A stretch of DNA of 64,000 nucleotides from Streptomonospora wellingtoniae (GCF_031845375.1 NZ_JAVREK010000008.1:1-64000); one strand, 5' to 3'; shown: positions 17,448-27,011, numbered from the stretch's first letter. The notes: a model not told the origin generated them from the letters alone. A program made the numbers and translations.

Positions 17448-17556
17448 GCCGCCGCCGAATCCCGCGCCCGGGCAGTTTGGCCCGTACCGGGCCGGGTACA
17501 CGCAAGCGAACGACGGACCGGCGTGCGACGCCCCGAGGAGAGACCGCACCGAGCAG

Positions 17557-18708
17557 ATGATCACCTTCGAGGGCGTGAGCAAGCGCTACCCCGACGGCAC
17601 CGTCGCCGTCGACCACCTCGACCTCACCGTGCCCACCGGGCACACCACGGTCCTGGTCGGATCCTCCGGCAGCGGCAAGACCACCGCGCTGCGGATGATC
17701 AACCGTATGGTCGAGCCCACCGCCGGAACGGTGGCCATCGACGGCGACGACGTCCGCGGCCAGGACCCGCCCGTCCTGCGCCGCTCCATCGGCTACGTCA
17801 TCCAGCAGGCCGGGCTGTTCCCGCACCGTACGGTCGCCGACAACATCGCCACCGTCCCCCAGCTGCTGGGCTGGTCCAAGCGGCGGGCGCGTGAGCGCTC
17901 CCGCGAGCTCATGGACCTGGTCGGCCTCGAACCCGCCCACTCCTCCCGCTACCCCCACCAGCTCTCCGGCGGCCAGCAGCAGCGCGTGGGCGTGGCCCGC
18001 GCCCTCGCCGCAGACCCGCCGGTCCTGCTGATGGACGAGCCCTTCAGCGCCGTCGACCCCGTCGTGCGCGCGGGGCTCCAGGACGAACTGCTGCGGCTGC
18101 AGGCCGAGCTGCGCAAGACCGTGGTGTTCGTCACCCACGACATCGAGGAGGCGGTGAAGCTGGGCGACAGCATCGCGGTGCTGCGCCCCGGCGGCCGCCT
18201 GGCCCAGGTCGACAGCCCGGAGCGGCTGCTGGCCGAGCCCGCCGACGACTTCGTCGAGTCCTTCGTGGGCTACGACCGGGGAGTCCGCCGGTTGTCCTTC
18301 TTCCCCGCCCGCGACCTCCCGCTGCGCAGCGACGTCATCGTCGGCGAGGGCGAGACCGCCGCGGTCGCCCGCGAGGTCGCCGCCACCACCGGCGAGCCCT
18401 GGCTGCTGGTCGTCGACTCCCGGCGCCGTCCGCTGGGCTGGGTCTCGGCCGATGCGCTGGCCGCGGCCGCCGACGACCGCGACGTCGCCGAACTCGACCT
18501 CGTGGGCTACGGGCACATCTTCACCGTCTCCACCGACTCCCTGCGGGCCGCGCTCGACGCCGCAGTCCTCTCGCCGGCCGGACGCGCGGTCGGCGTGGCC
18601 GACGACGGCACGGTGCTGGGCGCCGTCGACCAGACCGAACTGGGGTCGGCGATCTGGGCCGCGGGCAGCGACGACGACCGCTCCGGCACGGAGGACGGCC
18701 GTGGTTGA
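17557..18708 (+). CDS. Osmoprotectant (betaine/choline/carnitine) ABC transporter ATPase with CBS domains, OpuCA-type
   Basis: ATPase subunit of an OpuC/ProV-like importer, 383 residues. Walker A GSSGSGKT, Q-loop QQAGLFPHRT, signature LSGGQQQR, Walker B LLMDEP, switch His in VTHD. After ~residue 240 come two CBS-like regions, which in OpuA/OpuC sense ionic strength or nucleotides. Start ATG 17557. It is first in a tight operon: 8-bp overlap with permease 1, 4-bp overlap between permeases, then the binding lipoprotein. Expected role is uptake of compatible solutes under salt or drying stress. Confidence 0.94.
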   Translation: MITFEGVSKRYPDGTVAVDHLDLTVPTGHTTVLVGSSGSGKTTALRMINRMVEPTAGTVAIDGDDVRGQDPPVLRRSIGYVIQQAGLFPHRTVADNIATVPQLLGWSKRRARERSRELMDLVGLEPAHSSRYPHQLSGGQQQRVGVARALAADPPVLLMDEPFSAVDPVVRAGLQDELLRLQAELRKTVVFVTHDIEEAVKLGDSIAVLRPGGRLAQVDSPERLLAEPADDFVESFVGYDRGVRRLSFFPARDLPLRSDVIVGEGETAAVAREVAATTGEPWLLVVDSRRRPLGWVSADALAAAADDRDVAELDLVGYGHIFTVSTDSLRAALDAAVLSPAGRAVGVADDGTVLGAVDQTELGSAIWAAGSDDDRSGTEDGRG

Positions 18709-19480
18709 GGCCGTTCGGGCCGCACTGGCCTTCACCGAGCCCTTGTGGGGCTGGGCGGTGCAGAGCTGGCAGTGGGGCTGGAGCAACTTCGACGACCCGG
18801 TCGGGCCGATGCTGGCCGAGCACGTGCTGCTCTCCTACGCCTCGGTGCTCATCGGCCTGGCCCTGGCGGTGCCGCTCGGCGTGCTCAGCGTCCGCTACCG
18901 CGTCGTCTACCCCCCGGTCCTCGGCGGGGTGAACGCGCTCTACGCCGTTCCGTCGCTGGCGCTGTTCTTCCTCCTGCTGCCCTACACCGCGTTCACGCCG
19001 TGGACCGCCATCCTTCCGCTGGCGCTGTACACGTTGGCGATCCTGGTGCCCAACGTCGTCGACGGCCTGAACCAGGTGCCCGACCACGTGCGCCAGGCCG
19101 CGGTAGCCATGGGCTTCGGCCCGCTGCGCCGGCTGCTGCGCGTGGAGCTTCCGGTGGCCGTCCCCGTGATCATCGCGGGCCTGCGCGTGGCTTCCGTGGC
19201 CACCATCAGCATGGTCAGCGTCGCGTCCCTGGTGGGCCTGGGCGGATTGGGCGGCGTCATCCTGACCTACGGTTTCGCGCGCGACTTCGCCGCACCCGTG
19301 GTCGTGGGGATTGCGCTCTCGGTCGCGCTGGCATTCGCCACCGACGGCCTGCTGGTGCTGGCCCAGCGCGCGCTGACGCCCTGGGCCCGCGACCGCGGCC
19401 CCGCCCGTCGCGGCGGTCGGAGCGCCCGGCGCCGGATTCCGGGGACGGGTGCCCGAGCCCGAGAGGAGGCGGCGGCGTGA
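18701..19480 (+). CDS. Osmoprotectant ABC transporter permease 1
   Basis: Inner-membrane BPD_transp_1 permease of 259 residues with about six helices. The ATPase-contact loop is AVAMGFGPLRRLLRVELPVAVP (EAA-type). Start GTG 18701 overlaps the ATPase stop. The Arg-rich C-terminal tail (after ~225) is cytoplasmic. It pairs with the next permease, as OpuCB/OpuCD do. Confidence 0.93.
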   Translation: MVEAVRAALAFTEPLWGWAVQSWQWGWSNFDDPVGPMLAEHVLLSYASVLIGLALAVPLGVLSVRYRVVYPPVLGGVNALYAVPSLALFFLLLPYTAFTPWTAILPLALYTLAILVPNVVDGLNQVPDHVRQAAVAMGFGPLRRLLRVELPVAVPVIIAGLRVASVATISMVSVASLVGLGGLGGVILTYGFARDFAAPVVVGIALSVALAFATDGLLVLAQRALTPWARDRGPARRGGRSARRRIPGTGARAREEAAA

Positions 19481-20169
19481 ACATCGCCTCCGAGGTGGCG
19501 TCCTGGTTCGCCCAGCCGCAGAACTGGAGCGGCTCCGGCGGTATCCCGGTCCGCTTCGCCGAGCACGTTTACTACTCCGTCCTGGCGCTGCTGGCGGCCG
19601 CCGCGATCGCGGTCCCCGTCGGTCTGCTGACCGGCCACACCGGCCGCGGCGGGTTCCTGGCCATCAGCCTGGCCAACTTCGCCCGCGCGCTGCCCACCAT
19701 CGGGGTGCTCACGCTGGTGGTGCTGGGCATGGGGCTGGGCCTGACCCCGGTGCTGGTGGCGCTGGTGGCGCTGGCCGTGCCGCCGATCCTGGTCAACACC
19801 TACGAGGGCGTGCGCGGTGTCGACCCGCAGGTCACCGACGCCGCCCGGGGGATGGGCATGCGCGGCGGGGAGGTCCTGGCCCGGCTGGAGGTGCCCATGG
19901 CCATGCCGCTGATCCTGCTCGGGCTGCGCACCGCCGCCATCCAGGTCGTCTCCACCGCCACCATCGCCGCCTACGTGGGCATCGGCGGCCTGGGGCGCTT
20001 CATCGTCGACGGCCAGTCCCAGCAGCGCATCGAGCAGATCCTGGGCGGCGCGCTGCTGGTGGTCGCGCTTGCGCTGGCGGTGACCGGGCTGTTCACCCTG
20101 CTGCGCCGCTGGGTGGTCGCGCCGGGGCTGCGCCGCCGCGCCGCCGCGTCCTCCTCCACCGCGTCCTGA
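19477..20169 (+). CDS. Osmoprotectant ABC transporter permease 2
   Basis: Second BPD_transp_1 permease, 230 residues. The EAA loop is ARGMGMRGGEVLARLEVPMAM. It ends GIGGLGRFIVDGQSQQRIEQI..., typical of OpuCD/YehW permeases. Start GTG 19477 overlaps the previous stop by 4 bases and has GAGAGGAGG upstream. Confidence 0.93.
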   Translation: MNIASEVASWFAQPQNWSGSGGIPVRFAEHVYYSVLALLAAAAIAVPVGLLTGHTGRGGFLAISLANFARALPTIGVLTLVVLGMGLGLTPVLVALVALAVPPILVNTYEGVRGVDPQVTDAARGMGMRGGEVLARLEVPMAMPLILLGLRTAAIQVVSTATIAAYVGIGGLGRFIVDGQSQQRIEQILGGALLVVALALAVTGLFTLLRRWVVAPGLRRRAAASSSTAS

Positions 20170-20221
20170 ACGCCGACCGCACACGCCCGCATCAGCATCC
20201 GCACACGAGAAGGGTGAAGTC

Positions 20222-21136
20222 ATGCGCAATCCGACGCGACCGGCGGCCGCCGCCGCGCCCCTGCTGCTCCTGTTGGCCGCCTGCGGCGGGGGAGGGGACC
20301 CCTACTCCGGCGGAGGCGGCGACGGGGGCGGCGGCAGCGGAGACGCCATCGTCGTGGGCTCGGCGAACTTCCCCGAAAGCACGCTGCTGGCCCACATCTA
20401 CGCCAAAGCGCTCGAAGCCGAGGACATCCCCGTCGAGACCCAGTTGGACATCGGCAGCCGCGAGGTCTACCACGACCAGGTCGCCGAGGGGAACCTGTCG
20501 GTGTTCCCCGAGTACAACGGCGGCATTCTCTACTACCTCGACCCCGAGGCCGAGTCCGGCACCACCGAGGAGACCAACCGGGCGGTCCGCCGGGAGCTGC
20601 CCGACGGGCTCGCGATCCTGGATTCGGCCCCCGCTCAGAACAAGGACTCCATCACCGTCACCGAGGAGACCGCCGAGGAGCACGGCCTCACCGCCATCGG
20701 CGATCTCGAAAGCGTGGCCGGCGACATGACGCTCGGCGCCCCCGCCGAGTTCGAGACCCGCCCCCAGGGCGTTCCCGGCCTTAAGGACGCCTACGGGGTC
20801 GAGTTCGGCGGTTTCCGGCCGCTGGAAGGCAACCTGCTGGTCGAGGGCCTGCGCGGCGGCGACGTGGATGCGGCCAACCTGTTCACCACCAACCCGGCGT
20901 TCACCACCGGCGACTTCGTCGCGCTGGAGGACCCGCAGAACCTCTTCGGCTCGCAGAACGTCACGCCCCTGATCAACAAGAAGGCGGTCGGCCAGGACGC
21001 CCGCGAGGTGCTGAACAGGGTCTCGGCGGAACTGACCACCGAGAAGCTGATCGATCTGGACGCACGTGTGCAGATCGACCACGAGGAGGCCGACGAGGTC
21101 GCCGCCGACTGGCTCTCCCAGGCAGGCCTGGACTGA
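20222..21136 (+). CDS. Osmoprotectant-binding lipoprotein (OpuAC/OpuCC-type)
   Basis: Extracellular substrate-binding protein tethered to the membrane, 304 residues. The signal peptide ends in lipobox LAAC (Cys21) followed by a Gly/Asp-rich linker. The OpuAC domain begins IVVGSANFPESTLLAHIYAKAL and includes the family's FPEYNGG segment. It closes the transporter operon and is followed by a strong hairpin. The exact solute cannot be told from sequence alone. Confidence 0.93.
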   Translation: MRNPTRPAAAAAPLLLLLAACGGGGDPYSGGGGDGGGGSGDAIVVGSANFPESTLLAHIYAKALEAEDIPVETQLDIGSREVYHDQVAEGNLSVFPEYNGGILYYLDPEAESGTTEETNRAVRRELPDGLAILDSAPAQNKDSITVTEETAEEHGLTAIGDLESVAGDMTLGAPAEFETRPQGVPGLKDAYGVEFGGFRPLEGNLLVEGLRGGDVDAANLFTTNPAFTTGDFVALEDPQNLFGSQNVTPLINKKAVGQDAREVLNRVSAELTTEKLIDLDARVQIDHEEADEVAADWLSQAGLD

Positions 21137-21233
21137 CGCAGGAAGCGGCGCCACGGTATACGGCGGCGCGGCACATCCCGGCCCCGCAGGGCGGGCGGCG
21201 CCGCGCCGCCGGCGGCCGTGACGGACGCGCGGT

Positions 21234-21278
21234 GCCCGGCACCGCCGCGGAGGAGCACGGTCCGCGGCGGTGCCGGGC
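21234..21278. terminator. Strong hairpin terminator
   Basis: Perfect 17-bp stem GCCCGGCACCGCCGCGG (21234-21250) with its complement (21262-21278) and an 11-base loop, about 100 bp after the binding-protein stop. No T-tract. Confidence 0.75.
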
Positions 21279-21354
21279 GACCTGCTGTCGGTGGGAGGGG
21301 CGTAGGCGGGCCGCGCCCGCGGCCCTTGGAGGTTTGTGGCCGCGGGATCGGCGA

Positions 21355-21420
21355 TCAGAGGATCATGGCCAGGATGAGCCCGGCCACCAGGATTCCCAGC
21401 ACGGTGTAGAAGCCATCCAT
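21355..21420 (-). CDS. Possible 21-residue single-pass membrane peptide
   Basis: ATG at 21420 opens MDGFYTVLGILVAGLILAM plus IL, then TGA. It is almost wholly hydrophobic and could form one transmembrane helix. Ribosome-binding evidence is poor (GGAAG too close to the ATG). I do not recognise it. It may be chance, but such hydrophobic character in this G+C-rich spacer is notable. Confidence 0.35.
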   Translation of the reverse strand: MDGFYTVLGILVAGLILAMIL

Positions 21421-21521
21421 GCTTCCATTGGACGACGCCCGGCCCCCGCGGTGAACTAGCCGGACCGCACAGAAACCGTGGCGGCGGGAACGCGAAGAGT
21501 TATCTCTCTAGCGAGTTTGGC

Positions 21522-22031
21522 TCAGCCCGAAGCGCGGTATCGGCCGCCGTAGCGGATCAGCGGCCGCGCCTCGTCGGGGCGCCGCGGCCGCACCGCCGGC
21601 AGGGTCTTGACGGCGGCGATGTAGACGATGTGGTCGCCGGCCGCCACCCGCTGTTCGACGGAGCACTCCAGCGTGGCGATCGCTGTCTCCAGCACCAGCG
21701 CTCCGGTGTGCTCGCCGCGCCGGTGCGCCTCACCCTCCAGCAGCAGCCGCGCACTGGGCCGGCCCTCGGCCGCGAACCGGCCCGCAACCGCGCGCTGGCC
21801 CTCGCCCAGGACGTTCACCGCGAACCGGCCCTGAGCGTCGATCACCTCGCACAGGTAGCTCTCCGTCGACACCCCCACCATGACCAGCGGCGGCTCGGCC
21901 GAGACCGATGCGAAGGCGCTGACCGTGCTGCCGATGTCGTCCCGGCCGTCGCGCACGGTCACCACGGTCACCCCTGTGGCGAACCGGGCCATCGCCTCGG
22001 TGAACTCGGCCGGTCCCGGCGCCGGGCTCAC
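21522..22031 (-). CDS. Flavin reductase-like (FMN-binding split-barrel) protein
   Basis: A 169-residue member of the HpaC/DIM6 family, which reduces FMN/FAD with NAD(P)H for two-component monooxygenases. Typical segments are MARFATGVTVVTV near the N-terminus, STVSAFASVSAEPPLVMVGV, RFAVNVL and HIVYIA. Start GTG 22031 has GGAGG five bases upstream and overlaps the SppA stop by 4 bases, so the two are coupled. No partner monooxygenase is adjacent; whether it serves the P450 or FAD enzymes elsewhere is unknown. Confidence 0.92.
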   Translation of the reverse strand: MSPAPGPAEFTEAMARFATGVTVVTVRDGRDDIGSTVSAFASVSAEPPLVMVGVSTESYLCEVIDAQGRFAVNVLGEGQRAVAGRFAAEGRPSARLLLEGEAHRRGEHTGALVLETAIATLECSVEQRVAAGDHIVYIAAVKTLPAVRPRRPDEARPLIRYGGRYRASG

Positions 22032-23815
22032 GTGACCTCCCAGCCGCCCGGCACCAGCAGAGGGGCCGAGGACGGCAGCCCCGCGCGCGCCGCCAGATCC
22101 TCCAGGCCGCCCGGTCCGGCCAACGCGGCGGCCAGTTCCGGCGCCGTCTGCTGCGGTGCAGCGGTGCGGTCCTCGCTGGACTCGGCCGGTACCAGCCGCT
22201 CCCACGGTGCTCCGGCGGGGAAGGAGCGCAACCGCCCGGCGGGCAGGCCGGCCTTCTCCCGTGCCAGGCGCACGGCCGCCGGCAGCCCGCCGAGGTCGTC
22301 GACCAGGCCGCCGTCGTGCGCGTCGCGTCCGGTGAGGATGCGCCCGCGCGCCACCGCGTCGACCTGCTCGGCGCTCAGCCCGCGCGCGCGGGCGACCTTG
22401 CCCGCGAAGTCGGCGTAGGTGTTGTCGAGCATGGCGTTGACCCGCTCCCACTCGGACTCGGTGAACCCGCGGTCGGGGCCGAACATCGCGGCGTGGGCGC
22501 CGCTCTCGACGTTCTCGTTGGTGATCCCCAGCCGCTCCAGCAGGCCCGTGAGCACCGGCTTGCCGCTGTAGACGCCGATGGACCCGGTGAGGGTGCCGGG
22601 GCGGGTGACGATCGCGTCGGCGTCCATCACGATGTAGTAGCCGCCGGAGCCGGCGATGTCGCCGAGCGAGGCGATGACCGGCGTGCCCGCCTCGCGGGTG
22701 AGGGCGACCTCGCGTCGGATGACGTCGGAGGCCACCGCCGAGCCGCCGCGGCTGTCCACCCGGAAGACGACCGCCCGCACGTTCCTGTCGCGGCGGGCGG
22801 CGCGCAGGGCGGCCGAGACGGTGTCGGCGCCCATGGACTTTCCGCCCAGCGCCGAGCGGCGGCTGCGGCCGCTGGTGATGACTCCGGTCGCGGTGATCAG
22901 CGCGATGTAGCCGCCGGCGCGCACGGGTACCCGCTCCGACATCGAAGCGCGGTGGTGGTAGCGGCCGACGTAGAGCAGCCGCGCGCCGCCCCGGCCGGAG
23001 CCCTCGCCCGCAGCGGCCGGTTCGGCGGCGCCGTCGCGGTCACCGCCGGTCTCGGCGGCGGGCGCGTACCGGGCGCGCAGGTCGGTGTAGACCTCGTCGC
23101 GGTAGGCCAGCCGGTCGACCAGCCCGGCCTCCAGCGCCTCGGCGGCCAGCAGCGGCCCGCTGTCGATGAGCTCGCGCACCCGCTCGGTGCTCAGCCCGCG
23201 CCCCTCGGCGACGCCTTCGGCGACCTGCTCGCTCAGCGACTCCACCAGCCGCTCGGTGATCTCGCGGTGCGGCTCGGTGAACCCCTGCTCGGTGAACTGG
23301 TTGGGGGCGTTCTTGTACTCGTGGCGGGCGCCGCCTTCGAAGCGCACGCCCAGCCGCTCGGCCGCGCCGCCGAAGAAGGTGGTGCCCACGCGCAGACCGG
23401 TCAGCCCCACCGACCCGGTCGGCACCACCGCGATCTCGGCGAAGGAGCAGGCAAGGTAGTAGGGGACGGTTCCGGGGCCGAACTCGCCGAACGACTCCGC
23501 CCATGCGACGGTGTCCTTGCCCGCGGCGCGGAACGCCGACACCGCGGCGCGCACCTCCTGCACCCGGGCGAAGCCGAGCGCCCGGCCGTCGATGCGGGCC
23601 ACCAGCGCCTTGACGCGCGGGTCCTTGGCGCCGCGGCGGATGCCCTCGACGACGTCGCGCAGCTGCTGGTGGCGCCGGGCCAGGACCTGCCCCAGGGGGT
23701 CGCCCGGCGCTTCCTCCGCAAGCCCGTCGGTGAGGTCGAGCTCCAGTATCAGCGGGCCGCTGCGCCGCTCCTGGAGACGTGAGAAGGGACCGAGCAGCTT
23801 GACCGGATGCACCAT
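22028..23815 (-). CDS. sppA: Signal peptide peptidase SppA (67-kDa type)
   Basis: Serine protease of family S49 with two tandem SppA domains, 595 residues. The catalytic dyad is split as in E. coli: Lys168 (HEYKNAP) in the N-terminal half and Ser390 (DIAGSGGYY) in the C-terminal half. It degrades cleaved signal peptides. Unlike E. coli SppA, I see no N-terminal transmembrane helix (it starts MVHPVKLLGPFSRLQERRSG), so it may be cytoplasmic or peripheral. Coupled to the downstream flavin reductase gene. Confidence 0.95.
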   Translation of the reverse strand: MVHPVKLLGPFSRLQERRSGPLILELDLTDGLAEEAPGDPLGQVLARRHQQLRDVVEGIRRGAKDPRVKALVARIDGRALGFARVQEVRAAVSAFRAAGKDTVAWAESFGEFGPGTVPYYLACSFAEIAVVPTGSVGLTGLRVGTTFFGGAAERLGVRFEGGARHEYKNAPNQFTEQGFTEPHREITERLVESLSEQVAEGVAEGRGLSTERVRELIDSGPLLAAEALEAGLVDRLAYRDEVYTDLRARYAPAAETGGDRDGAAEPAAAGEGSGRGGARLLYVGRYHHRASMSERVPVRAGGYIALITATGVITSGRSRRSALGGKSMGADTVSAALRAARRDRNVRAVVFRVDSRGGSAVASDVIRREVALTREAGTPVIASLGDIAGSGGYYIVMDADAIVTRPGTLTGSIGVYSGKPVLTGLLERLGITNENVESGAHAAMFGPDRGFTESEWERVNAMLDNTYADFAGKVARARGLSAEQVDAVARGRILTGRDAHDGGLVDDLGGLPAAVRLAREKAGLPAGRLRSFPAGAPWERLVPAESSEDRTAAPQQTAPELAAALAGPGGLEDLAARAGLPSSAPLLVPGGWEVT

Positions 23816-24007
23816 GCCCTCAGGCTAGACGAGGCGCCCCGCTGTTGTTGAACGCCGCACGCGACAGCGGCCACTGCGTCCCCCCTGTTCCCGGGCACGC
23901 GGGCCGCCCCGCCCGCGTACCGCCCCGGCGACCGCACCTTTGTGGCGCGGTGGTCGGTATGGGCAGCTATCGTCGTGGGGTCAAGCGTGGACGCAGAAGG
24001 GAAGCCC

Positions 24008-24685
24008 ATGTCCGGCACGTCCGGTTCACGGCGGTCCAGAACCGTCGCCGCGGCAGCCGCCGCGGCGCTGGCGCTGCTGGCGTCGGGGTGCGGAGGCGGC
24101 TCCGGCGGCTCCGCCGCGCCCAGCCCCGACTCCACTTACAGCGCCGTGGTCGCGGCCGCCGAGCCGCCTTCGACCGCCGCCGGTTTCAGCACGGTCGAGA
24201 TCCAGGGCATCAAGATCGGTGCGCCCAAGAACTGGAGCATCGACAAGACCGGCGGGCAGCTGTGCATGCGCCCGCCGGGCCAGGACTCCTGCGGCTACGG
24301 CGCGGTGAAGGTCATCCCGCATGTGGCCGCGAACGACCCGAACAAGTGGCCCAAGAAGCAGTACAACAACCCGGACGGCTGGGCCTCCGACCCCGGGGCC
24401 TGCCGCAGTCTGGGCACCGCCGAGTCGGGCGGTACGGGCGTCAGCGGCGCCGAGCAGGTGGACGTCGACAACCCCCAGGGGCTGACCCAGCACGCCGACG
24501 GCCTGAAGTCCCACCACCGCGTGTGGGACGTCACCTGCGAGAACGGCGACACGTTCGAGGTGCGCCTGTGGTTCCTGCCGCAGAGCGACATCGCGGTCTA
24601 CGCGTGGTCGGTCGACGCCCGGTACTCGACGCTATACGACGAGATCGCCCGGTCCATGAACACCGACGACTACAAGCGCGACTGA
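24008..24685 (+). CDS. Predicted lipoprotein of unknown function
   Basis: A 225-residue exported protein. The twin-Arg-containing signal (SRRSRT, then a poly-Ala hydrophobic stretch) ends in the lipobox LASGC, Cys28. The mature part holds four Cys residues (QLCMRP, DSCGYG, GACRSL, VTCENG), which could form two disulfides. I know no named domain. ATG 24008 is chosen over 23942 because the signal peptide then starts properly and GAAGGGAAG precedes it. A -10-like TATCGT lies at ~23969. It is divergent from sppA and convergent with glgB. Confidence 0.85.
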   Translation: MSGTSGSRRSRTVAAAAAAALALLASGCGGGSGGSAAPSPDSTYSAVVAAAEPPSTAAGFSTVEIQGIKIGAPKNWSIDKTGGQLCMRPPGQDSCGYGAVKVIPHVAANDPNKWPKKQYNNPDGWASDPGACRSLGTAESGGTGVSGAEQVDVDNPQGLTQHADGLKSHHRVWDVTCENGDTFEVRLWFLPQSDIAVYAWSVDARYSTLYDEIARSMNTDDYKRD

Positions 24686-24694
24686 GCGTCGCCC

Positions 24695-24757
24695 GAGGCG
24701 CGCGGGCGGGTCCCGCCGGGCGGACGCCCGGCCCGGGCGGCCGTGCCCGCGCGCCTC
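24695..24757. terminator. Bidirectional hairpin between lipoprotein gene and glgB
   Basis: Perfect 13-bp stem GAGGCGCGCGGGC (24695-24707) with GCCCGCGCGCCTC (24745-24757), plus smaller inner hairpins, filling the 87-bp convergent gap. Confidence 0.7.
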
Positions 24758-24772
24758 GATGCGTCCGCGCGA

Positions 24773-26968
24773 TCAGGCAGGCGCCAGCCAGACCGCGGCC
24801 AGCGGCGGGACCGTCACCTTCGCCGAGGCCGGCTGGCCGTTCCACTCCACCGCCTCGGCCCGCACGGTGCCCGACCGGCCCACGGCCCCCACTCCGCTGC
24901 CGCCGAAGTCGCGGGAGTCGGTGTTGAGCACCTCGCGCCACTTCCCGGCGCGCGGCAGGCCCACCCGGCGGCCGGTGTGCGGCTCCGTCGAGAAGTTGAC
25001 CACGCACGCCAGCGCCGACCCCTCGTCGCCGTGGCGCAGGTAGGACAGGGTGTTGCCCGCCGCGTCGCCTCCGTCCAGCCAGGTGAACCCGGCCGGGTCG
25101 GTGTCGAGCGTCCACAGGGCCGGGGTGTCGCGGTAGACGCGGTTGAGCTCCGCGACCAGGGCGCGCACCCCGCGGTGGCAGGCGTGGTCGAGCAGCCACC
25201 ACTGCACGCCCGCCTCGTGCGACCACTCGTCGCCGTGGCCGATCTCGCCGCCCATGAACAGCAGGTTCTTTCCGGGGTGGGACCACATGAAGCCCAGCAG
25301 CCCGCGCAGCCCCGCGAACCGGCGCCACTCGTCGCCGGGCATCTTGTACAGCAGGGAGCCCTTGCCGTGCACGACCTCGTCGTGCGACAGCGGCAGCACG
25401 TAGTTCTCGCTGTAGGCGTAGACCATCGAGAACGTGATCTCGTTGTGGTGGTACTGCCGGTGGATCGGGTCGCGCTTGACGTACTCCAGGGTGTCGTGCA
25501 TCCAGCCCATGTTCCACTTGAAGCCGAACCCCAGGCCGCCGTGGTCGACGGGGCGCGAGACCCCCGGCCAGGCCGTGGACTCCTCAGCGGCCATGATGAT
25601 GCCGGGGTTGCGGCGGTAGGCGGTGGCGTTGAGCTCCTTGAGGAACTCCAGCGCGTCCAGGTTCTCCCGGCCGCCGAACTCGTTGGGCTCCCAATCGCCG
25701 CCCTCGCGCGAGTAGTCGAGGTAGATCATCGAGGCGACCGCGTCCACCCGCAGGCCGTCGATGTGGAACTCCTCCAGCCAGTACAGCGCGTTGGCGACGA
25801 GGAAGTTGCGCACCTCGGTGCGCCCGTAGTCGAAGATGAGCGTGTCCCAGTCGGGGTGCTCGCCCCGGCGCGGGTCCGCGTGCTCGTAGGTGGGCGAGCC
25901 GTCGAAGCGCGCCAGCGCCCACTCGTCCTTGGGGAAGTGCGCCGGCACCCAGTCCACCAGCACCCCGATGCCGGCTCGGTGTAGCTCGTCGACGAGTGCG
26001 CGGAAGTCGTCGGGCGAGCCGAAGCGCGCCGTCGGCGCGTAGTAGGACGTGACCTGGTAGCCCCACGACCCGCCGAAGGGGTGCTCGGCCACCGGCAGGA
26101 GCTCCACATGGGTGAAGCCCATCTCGCGGACGTGGGCCACCAGCTGGGTCGCCAGCTCCAGGTAGGACAGTCCCGGCCGCCACGAGCCCAGGTGCACCTC
26201 GTAGACGCTCATCGGTCGGCGGTCCCACTCGCGGGTCTTGCGCTCCGACAGCCAGGCGTCGTCGCGCCAGTGGTGGCGGGAGGTGTAGACGACCGACGCG
26301 GTCTCGGGCGGGCGCTGGGCCGCGAAGGCCATGGGGTCGGCCTTGTCGCGCCACACGCCGTCGCGGCCGAGGACCCGGAACTTGTACAGCGCCCCGTCGC
26401 CGATGCCGGGCACGAACAGCTCCCAGACGCCGCTGGAGCCCAGCGACCGCATGGGATGGGCGGTGCCGTCCCAGTGGTTGAAGTCGCCGACCACGCGCAC
26501 GGCCTCGGCGCCGGGAGCCCACACGGCGAAGCCGACCCCGCCGACCTCGCCCATGGGCGTGCGGTAGGTGCGCACGTGCGCGCCCAAGGCGCGCCACAGC
26601 TCCTCGTGGCGGCCCTCCCGGATCAGGTGCAGGTCCAGCTCGCCCAGAGTGGGGAGATACCGGTAGGGGTCGTCGCCGACGGTCTCGACCCTGCCTCCGC
26701 GGCCGTCGTCGTAGGCCACGGCGAGCCGGTAATCGCCCGGCTCGGGGCCGGGCAGGGTGGCGGCGAAGACACCCCCCTGGACATGGGGCAGCTCGACGCG
26801 GCGGCCGTCCTCCAGCACCGCGTGGACGGTGCGCGCCAGGGGGCGCAGGGCGCGCAGGGCGGTTCCTTCGGCGACCGGGTGCGCGCCGAGCAGGCTGTGC
26901 GGGTCGTGGTGGCGGCCGGCGGTCAGCCGGTCGATCTCTGCGGTCAGTTCCGCTGGGGAGACGCTCAT
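24773..26968 (-). CDS. glgB: 1,4-alpha-glucan branching enzyme
   Basis: GH13_9 enzyme of 731 residues that makes alpha-1,6 branches in glucan. An N-terminal beta-sandwich region (HHDPHSLLGAHP) and CBM48 (~residues 110-210) precede the catalytic barrel. The nucleophile Asp is in GLRVDAVASM, the acid/base Glu in IMAAEEST, and the third acid in LSHDEVVHGKG. ATG 26968 is used; ATG 26983 (MAAIH...) is equally possible. Last gene of glgE-treS-mak-glgB, where it branches the linear maltosyl chains made by GlgE. Confidence 0.97.
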   Translation of the reverse strand: MSVSPAELTAEIDRLTAGRHHDPHSLLGAHPVAEGTALRALRPLARTVHAVLEDGRRVELPHVQGGVFAATLPGPEPGDYRLAVAYDDGRGGRVETVGDDPYRYLPTLGELDLHLIREGRHEELWRALGAHVRTYRTPMGEVGGVGFAVWAPGAEAVRVVGDFNHWDGTAHPMRSLGSSGVWELFVPGIGDGALYKFRVLGRDGVWRDKADPMAFAAQRPPETASVVYTSRHHWRDDAWLSERKTREWDRRPMSVYEVHLGSWRPGLSYLELATQLVAHVREMGFTHVELLPVAEHPFGGSWGYQVTSYYAPTARFGSPDDFRALVDELHRAGIGVLVDWVPAHFPKDEWALARFDGSPTYEHADPRRGEHPDWDTLIFDYGRTEVRNFLVANALYWLEEFHIDGLRVDAVASMIYLDYSREGGDWEPNEFGGRENLDALEFLKELNATAYRRNPGIIMAAEESTAWPGVSRPVDHGGLGFGFKWNMGWMHDTLEYVKRDPIHRQYHHNEITFSMVYAYSENYVLPLSHDEVVHGKGSLLYKMPGDEWRRFAGLRGLLGFMWSHPGKNLLFMGGEIGHGDEWSHEAGVQWWLLDHACHRGVRALVAELNRVYRDTPALWTLDTDPAGFTWLDGGDAAGNTLSYLRHGDEGSALACVVNFSTEPHTGRRVGLPRAGKWREVLNTDSRDFGGSGVGAVGRSGTVRAEAVEWNGQPASAKVTVPPLAAVWLAPA

Positions 26969-27011
26969 GTGTATCGCGGCCATCCTGGGGTCGTCGTGGT
27001 GATCGGGCGGT

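Larger units (their letters stand above)
21137..21521. other. Spacer after transporter operon
   Basis: Holds the hairpin at 21234-21278 and a possible 21-codon membrane peptide on the minus strand (21355-21420). Nothing else recognisable. Confidence 0.6.

Noticed and set aside
24008..24685. Tat substrate call for the lipoprotein
   Set aside because: SRRSRT contains a twin Arg, but the full S/T-R-R-x-F-L-K consensus is missing; an ordinary Sec lipoprotein is as likely.
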